From Deltaproteobacteria bacterium (lineage in GTDB: Bacteria; Myxococcota_A; UBA796; SXON01): a stretch of DNA of 64,000 nucleotides. Position numbers and translations under genes: made by a program. Positions 60,666 to 64,000 of this stretch are shown piece after piece. How positions within the stretch are numbered: position 1 is the first letter of the stretch; every line of letters starts with the position of its first letter. Where the stretch lies: NCBI GenBank assembly GCA_947445035.1, contig CANFCK010000005.1, forward strand, positions 204,112 to 268,111. The letters are read 5' to 3'. The notes beneath the pieces are model-generated. The model saw only the letters and a program-made list of their open reading frames with translations, ran no database searches and was not told the DNA's origin.

Positions 60666-60786
60666 GCGTGGCGCGAGGCGTCTCCGCGGGTCGATTCTCG
60701 TCGTAGCGGCGGCTCTCACCCGAGCATCGACTCGATTCGAGCCCTCGGCCGCCGCGTGATATCCCCGCGCCCCTCACGAGCGCTCC

Positions 60787-62301
60787 ATGCACGACGTCCT
60801 CGCCCGCCTCGGCCTCAGCGAACTCAACCCCGGCGCCTGGGCTGGTGCCCCCCTGGGCGGAGCCGACGACGGGATCCTCGACAGCCACAACCCCAGCGAC
60901 AACTCGGTGATCGGCCGCATTCAACTCGCGACACGAGCGCAGTACGATGCGGTTGCGAGCGAGGCGGCGCGGGCCTTTCGGGAGTGGCGCCTGTTCCCGG
61001 CACCGAAGCGCGGGGAGATCGTGCGGCAGATGGGCGACGCCTTGCGCGCCCACAAGGATGACCTGGGGGCGCTTGTGTCCCTGGAGGTCGGGAAGATCCG
61101 CTCCGAAGGGCTCGGCGAGGTGCAGGAGTCCATCGACATCGCCGACTTCTCAGTGGGCCTGTCGCGGCAACTGTACGGGCTGAGCCTGCACAGCGAACGT
61201 CCACAGCACCGAATGATGGAGCAGTGGCACCCCTTGGGTCCGGTGGGCGTGATCACCGCGTTCAACTTCCCGAATGCGGTCTGGGCCTGGAACGCAATGC
61301 TCGCGGCCGTCTGTGGCGACACCGTCATCTGGAAGCCGTCGCTCAAGGCCCCGCTCACCGCCATCGCCACCCATCGCATTTGCGAGGCGGTGCTCGCCAA
61401 ACATGGTTGGAGCGGGGTTTTTGGCCTCGTCATCGGCAAGGATGCCGAGGTGGGCGAGGCGATGTTGCGCGACGAACGCCTGCCGCTGATCTCCGCCACC
61501 GGCAGCACCCGGATGGGGCGGCGTGTCGGCGCGGTGGTCAGCGAGCGCTTCGGGCGCACGCTTCTGGAGCTCGGTGGCAACAATGCCATCATCGTGGAGC
61601 CCGACGCGGACCTGTCGCTGGCGGTGCGCGGCATCACTTTTGGTGCGGTGGGGACGGCGGGACAGCGCTGCACCACGACGCGACGCCTTTTCGTTCACGA
61701 GCGCATCTCCGCCGAGCTGCTGCCGCGGCTGGTCGCCGCCTGGAAACAGTGTCGCATCGGGGACCCGCTCGCAGAGGGCACGCTGGTGGGCCCGCTCATC
61801 GACGCCGACGCGGTCCGGGCTTTCGAGCAGGCCGTGGTGACTGCGGTGTCACAGGGCGGCGAAGTCCTGGCCGGCGGCAAGCGGGTCGATCGCCCCGGAA
61901 ACTACGTCGAGCCCACGCTGATCCGCGCCCATAAGGACATGGCGATCTGTAGGGAGGAGACCTTCGCGCCGATCCTCTATGTGGTGGAGTACGCCTCGCT
62001 GGACGAGGCCATCCACCTTCAGAACGACGTGCCCCAGGGGCTGTCCTCATCGATCTTCACCGACAGCTTCCGCTCGGCAGAGACCTTCCTCAGCGCAGCC
62101 GGGAGCGATTGCGGCATCGCAAACGTGAACATCGGGACCAGCGGCGCCGAGATCGGCGGGGCGTTCGGCGGCGAAAAAGAGACCGGTGGCGGACGTGAAT
62201 CTGGGAGCGATGCCTGGAAGGCCTACATGCGACGCCAGACCAACACCATGAACTGGGGGCGGGACCTGCCCCTCGCCCAGGGCATCACCTTCGACCTGTG
62301 A
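60787..62301 (+). CDS. Aldehyde dehydrogenase, ALDH7/antiquitin type
   Basis: 504 residues. Oxidises an aldehyde with NAD; ALDH7 members act on alpha-aminoadipate semialdehyde (lysine breakdown) or betaine aldehyde-like substrates. Asn160 (FNFPNA), Lys183 (WKPS), general base Glu261 (LLELGGNNA) and nucleophile Cys295 (GQRCTT) are all present. The C-terminal NIGTSGAEIGGAFGGEKETG and WKAYMRRQTNT blocks are diagnostic of ALDH7. Apparently monocistronic. Confidence 0.92.
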   Translation: MHDVLARLGLSELNPGAWAGAPLGGADDGILDSHNPSDNSVIGRIQLATRAQYDAVASEAARAFREWRLFPAPKRGEIVRQMGDALRAHKDDLGALVSLEVGKIRSEGLGEVQESIDIADFSVGLSRQLYGLSLHSERPQHRMMEQWHPLGPVGVITAFNFPNAVWAWNAMLAAVCGDTVIWKPSLKAPLTAIATHRICEAVLAKHGWSGVFGLVIGKDAEVGEAMLRDERLPLISATGSTRMGRRVGAVVSERFGRTLLELGGNNAIIVEPDADLSLAVRGITFGAVGTAGQRCTTTRRLFVHERISAELLPRLVAAWKQCRIGDPLAEGTLVGPLIDADAVRAFEQAVVTAVSQGGEVLAGGKRVDRPGNYVEPTLIRAHKDMAICREETFAPILYVVEYASLDEAIHLQNDVPQGLSSSIFTDSFRSAETFLSAAGSDCGIANVNIGTSGAEIGGAFGGEKETGGGRESGSDAWKAYMRRQTNTMNWGRDLPLAQGITFDL

Positions 62302-62314
62302 CCGGGTTGACCCA

Positions 62315-62346
62315 CGCTGCGACACCGTTGGGCCAGTGTCGCAGCG
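62315..62346. repeat. Perfect 11-bp inverted repeat
   Basis: CGCTGCGACAC and GTGTCGCAGCG with a 10-nt loop between ALDH and the pilin promoter. No T-run follows, so an intrinsic terminator is less likely than an activator site; it lies about 72 bp upstream of the predicted pilin transcription start. Either is possible. Confidence 0.65.
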
Positions 62347-62375
62347 CGCGATCGGAATAGTGACGCTCCGCCCGA

Positions 62376-62390
62376 TGGCACGGCCCTTGC
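62376..62390 (+). promoter_or_regulatory. Sigma-54 promoter of the pilin gene
   Basis: TGGCACGGCCCTTGC matches the sigma-54 consensus TGGCAC-N5-TTGC exactly; GG and GC are separated by 10 nt as required. The predicted transcription start is near 62402, 22 nt before ATG 62424. Myxobacterial pilA is also sigma-54 dependent. Confidence 0.8.
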
Positions 62391-62423
62391 TCTCGGATAG
62401 CTCGAACCCTTCTGGAGCTCCCC

Positions 62424-62624
62424 ATGATCCGTGACCTCATCCTCGAAGAAGACGGCCAGTCCACCGTTGAGTACATGCTGCTCATCAGCGTCATCGTCAT
62501 TGCGCTGGTGGCGGCGGCCTATGTCTTCGTCCCGGTCTTCGAAGCCGGCGTCAAGGACCTTGCCAACGACGTGCGCAAGATCCTTTCCACCGGAAAGATC
62601 GGCCGCACCGGCACCACGCGCTAG
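62424..62624 (+). CDS. Flp-type pilin
   Basis: 66 residues. Short leader ending in Gly11, then QSTVEYMLLISVIVIALVAA: prepilin cleavage G|Q with Glu at +5 and a hydrophobic alpha-helix, as in Flp/Tad and other small type IV pilins. A TadV-like peptidase would be needed and is not in the window. Its last 4 bp overlap the convergent phosphoesterase gene. Sigma-54 control suggests activation by an enhancer-binding protein. Confidence 0.82.
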   Translation: MIRDLILEEDGQSTVEYMLLISVIVIALVAAAYVFVPVFEAGVKDLANDVRKILSTGKIGRTGTTR

Positions 62625-63469
62625 AGTTCGATGAGCGTGACCGCGGCGGCCACGGCCTCCGCGTCCGTCATGCCGTTCCACTCGCGTCGATAGCCCAGCG
62701 GGCTGCACAACGCCCGTAGCCCCCGGATGCGGAGATCGCTGCGCCGGTGGGTGTGTCCGGCAATGCTCAATTCCACGCGTGAATCGCCGGCCAGCACGTC
62801 GCCGAGGCCGCGGTGGCCGATGAACGCCTGACAGAAGCGCCACCCTGGATGGTCCTTCTGGTGGAGCTGTTCGGCGAAAGGGACCATGTGGGTCACGCCG
62901 ACGATGCGCGGCGCCGTCGTTGCCGCCAGTTGAGCCGCGAGGCGTTCCCGAAGCACGGCAGCCACGGCCTGACAGGGGAGCGGCTGCCCGTCGGGCCCCG
63001 GAAAGATCGCGTAGACGTGGTCCATCCACTTCATGCCGGCGTACTCGCCCGACGCGTAGGCCTCGTCCGGCGCGCCGAGCGCCTCGTCCTTGGTGCTGAG
63101 GTCGTACCAGCCGAGGGTGCCGACAAAGCCGATGCCATCGATCTCCTGGGGGCCGGCGTCGAGGTTGTCCACCCCCGATTCGGCGCAAAGTGCGGGCAAG
63201 AGCTGATCGAGGCGCCACCAGGCGGTTTGTCCCCGTGCGTGTAGCGTCGGGTGGCCCCAGACATCGTGGTTTCCCGCGAGGTACAGCACCCGCGGCACGA
63301 CCGAACGCAGGGCCAGGAAGGTCTGCAAAAGAACGGTGGGCGAGGTCGCGACGTCCCCGGCAACCACCAGCACATCGGGGGCGAGCTCCGCGACACGTGC
63401 CCGTAGGTACGCCAACACTTCCGGCCCGTTCTTGTCGATGTGAAGGTCACTGGTGGCGACGAGCCGCAT
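62621..63469 (-). CDS. Metallophosphoesterase
   Basis: 282 residues from ATG 63469, chosen because of the -10-like element and because the metal-binding N-terminus (RLVATSDLHID) begins at once. Further metal motifs: VVAGDVA, LYLAGNHDVW, IVGVTHMVPF and SIAGHTHR. Calcineurin-like dinuclear fold; substrate (phosphodiester, nucleotide or protein) unknown. Confidence 0.9.
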   Translation of the reverse strand: MRLVATSDLHIDKNGPEVLAYLRARVAELAPDVLVVAGDVATSPTVLLQTFLALRSVVPRVLYLAGNHDVWGHPTLHARGQTAWWRLDQLLPALCAESGVDNLDAGPQEIDGIGFVGTLGWYDLSTKDEALGAPDEAYASGEYAGMKWMDHVYAIFPGPDGQPLPCQAVAAVLRERLAAQLAATTAPRIVGVTHMVPFAEQLHQKDHPGWRFCQAFIGHRGLGDVLAGDSRVELSIAGHTHRRSDLRIRGLRALCSPLGYRREWNGMTDAEAVAAAVTLIEL

Positions 63470-63475
63470 GGCGCG

Positions 63476-63481
63476 CACGTA
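63476..63481 (-). promoter_or_regulatory. -10-like element, leaderless spacing (phosphoesterase)
   Basis: GCTACGTG: TACGTG ends 6 nt before ATG 63469. Confidence 0.35.
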
Positions 63482-63558
63482 GCCAGAAAAAAGCCATTGC
63501 GTGACAACCAGCGAAAGAGTAGTCTCCGGGCCGTTCCTACCCACCTTCCGGAGTGTTC

Positions 63559-64000
63559 ATGACCCTGTTCCGCCTCACCGCCCCCAGCGTGTTCGCCGCT
63601 GGCGTCGCGCTTCTCGCCACTGGCTGCTTCACCGAACCCGGCACCGACAGCAATTCCGGGGGGGAGGAAGTCTGTGCGGACACCACCAGCGCCTGCGACG
63701 CGCCCTGTACCAAGGCCGACGCCGACATTGATCCCGACTGCGATGAAGCGCCCGTGGAGTGCGAAGACACCACCTCCGCCTGTGACGACGGCTGCACCGA
63801 GTGCGATGCCGGCGACATCGAAATCGACCCCGACTGCGCTGACGACTGCGGCGACACCGCGTGGGGCTTCATGTTCACTGGCGGCACCATCGCCGGCGAT
63901 GAATCGGGGGTCGCTGCAACCTTTGGCTACAGTGCGTTCAACTTCGCGAATGAGACGTTCCTCTGCGACATGTACGCCGAGTACGCGGGCACCGAAGCAG
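63559..64000 (+). CDS. Cysteine-rich lipoprotein (partial, C-terminus off window)
   Basis: 147 residues seen; the gene continues beyond the right edge. GGAG ribosome site 5 nt before ATG. Lipoprotein signal ends at TGC (Cys23). The mature N-terminus is acidic and carries two copies of a cysteine-rich unit: DTTSACDAPCTKADADIDPDC and DTTSACDDGCTECDAGDIEIDPDC. Such Asp/Cys repeats resemble calcium-binding or disulphide-rich modules of secreted Myxococcota lipoproteins. The downstream domain is not identifiable. Confidence 0.75.
   Translation, partial: MTLFRLTAPSVFAAGVALLATGCFTEPGTDSNSGGEEVCADTTSACDAPCTKADADIDPDCDEAPVECEDTTSACDDGCTECDAGDIEIDPDCADDCGDTAWGFMFTGGTIAGDESGVAATFGYSAFNFANETFLCDMYAEYAGTEA

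Noticed and set aside
62315..62346. Intrinsic terminator for the ALDH gene
   Set aside because: The stem is strong but no T-run follows, so it is kept only as an inverted repeat.

Overview
This is a GC-rich bacterial chromosome segment with very dense coding. About 62 protein genes lie on both strands, gaps are mostly under 100 bp, and there is no rRNA, tRNA, CRISPR array, insertion sequence or prophage that I can see. The gene content suggests Myxococcota or a relative (former Deltaproteobacteria). The pointers are a Ser/Thr kinase fused to a P-loop ATPase, many lipoproteins with Asp/Thr/Gly-rich linkers, a sigma-54 promoter in front of a pilin, a fused LysC-LysA, PilZ-like and caspase-type proteins, and frequent GTG/TTG starts. 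The assignment is inferred from content, not from a marker gene.

Layout. 1-7.7 kb: a membrane sulfatase-like enzyme running off the left edge, an unknown protein, and an exopolysaccharide block (HEAT lipoprotein, Wzc-type tyrosine kinase, Wza-type export lipoprotein, polyprenyl-phosphate sugar transferase). 7.8-10.8 kb: a kinase-ATPase gene broken by two homopolymer frameshifts. 10.8-17.7 kb: a complete cytochrome c maturation operon, ccmABCDEFGHI, including a 40-residue CcmD. 17.7-23.4 kb: alkaline phosphatase lipoprotein, a Trypco1-like small protein, a DUF374 acyltransferase, an outer-membrane-type lipoprotein, an alpha/beta hydrolase and an unknown protein. 23.4-27.3 kb (minus strand): sigma factor with a membrane tail, DUF4384-like membrane protein, caspase fused to a probable outer-membrane barrel, and a lipoprotein, joined by overlapping start/stop codons. 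27.3-32.7 kb: a HTH/proline-rich protein, SerA-like dehydrogenase, SprT-DUF2786 protease-like protein, ATP-grasp enzyme and GHMP kinase. 32.7-43.8 kb: LysC-LysA, two cyclic-nucleotide-binding proteins, a second sulfatase-like lipoprotein, PurC, a large hydrolase, a stand-alone CoaC, unknown proteins and a Dus enzyme. 43.8-50.9 kb: a GNAT protein, then a minus-strand unit of TPR protein, CoaD, pseudo-histidine kinase, GlmS, pyrophosphatase and lipoprotein. 50.9-64 kb: CinA domain, MurJ-like flippase, methyltransferase, B12 radical SAM enzyme, PilZ-like protein, TetR operon, zinc-finger protein, OmpA protein, ALDH7, Flp-type pilin, phosphoesterase and a cysteine-rich lipoprotein cut by the right edge.

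Two patterns stand out. First, 21 genes that begin a transcription unit or follow a gap carry a GNTANNNN hexamer ending only 5-8 nt before the start codon, which suggests a -10 element placed so that the mRNA begins at or near the start codon (leaderless). Second, the sigma/DUF4384/caspase-barrel unit looks like a self-contained envelope signalling and proteolysis module. Most other genes are housekeeping or secreted/envelope proteins linked by 4-base ATGA/GTGA/TTGA overlaps.
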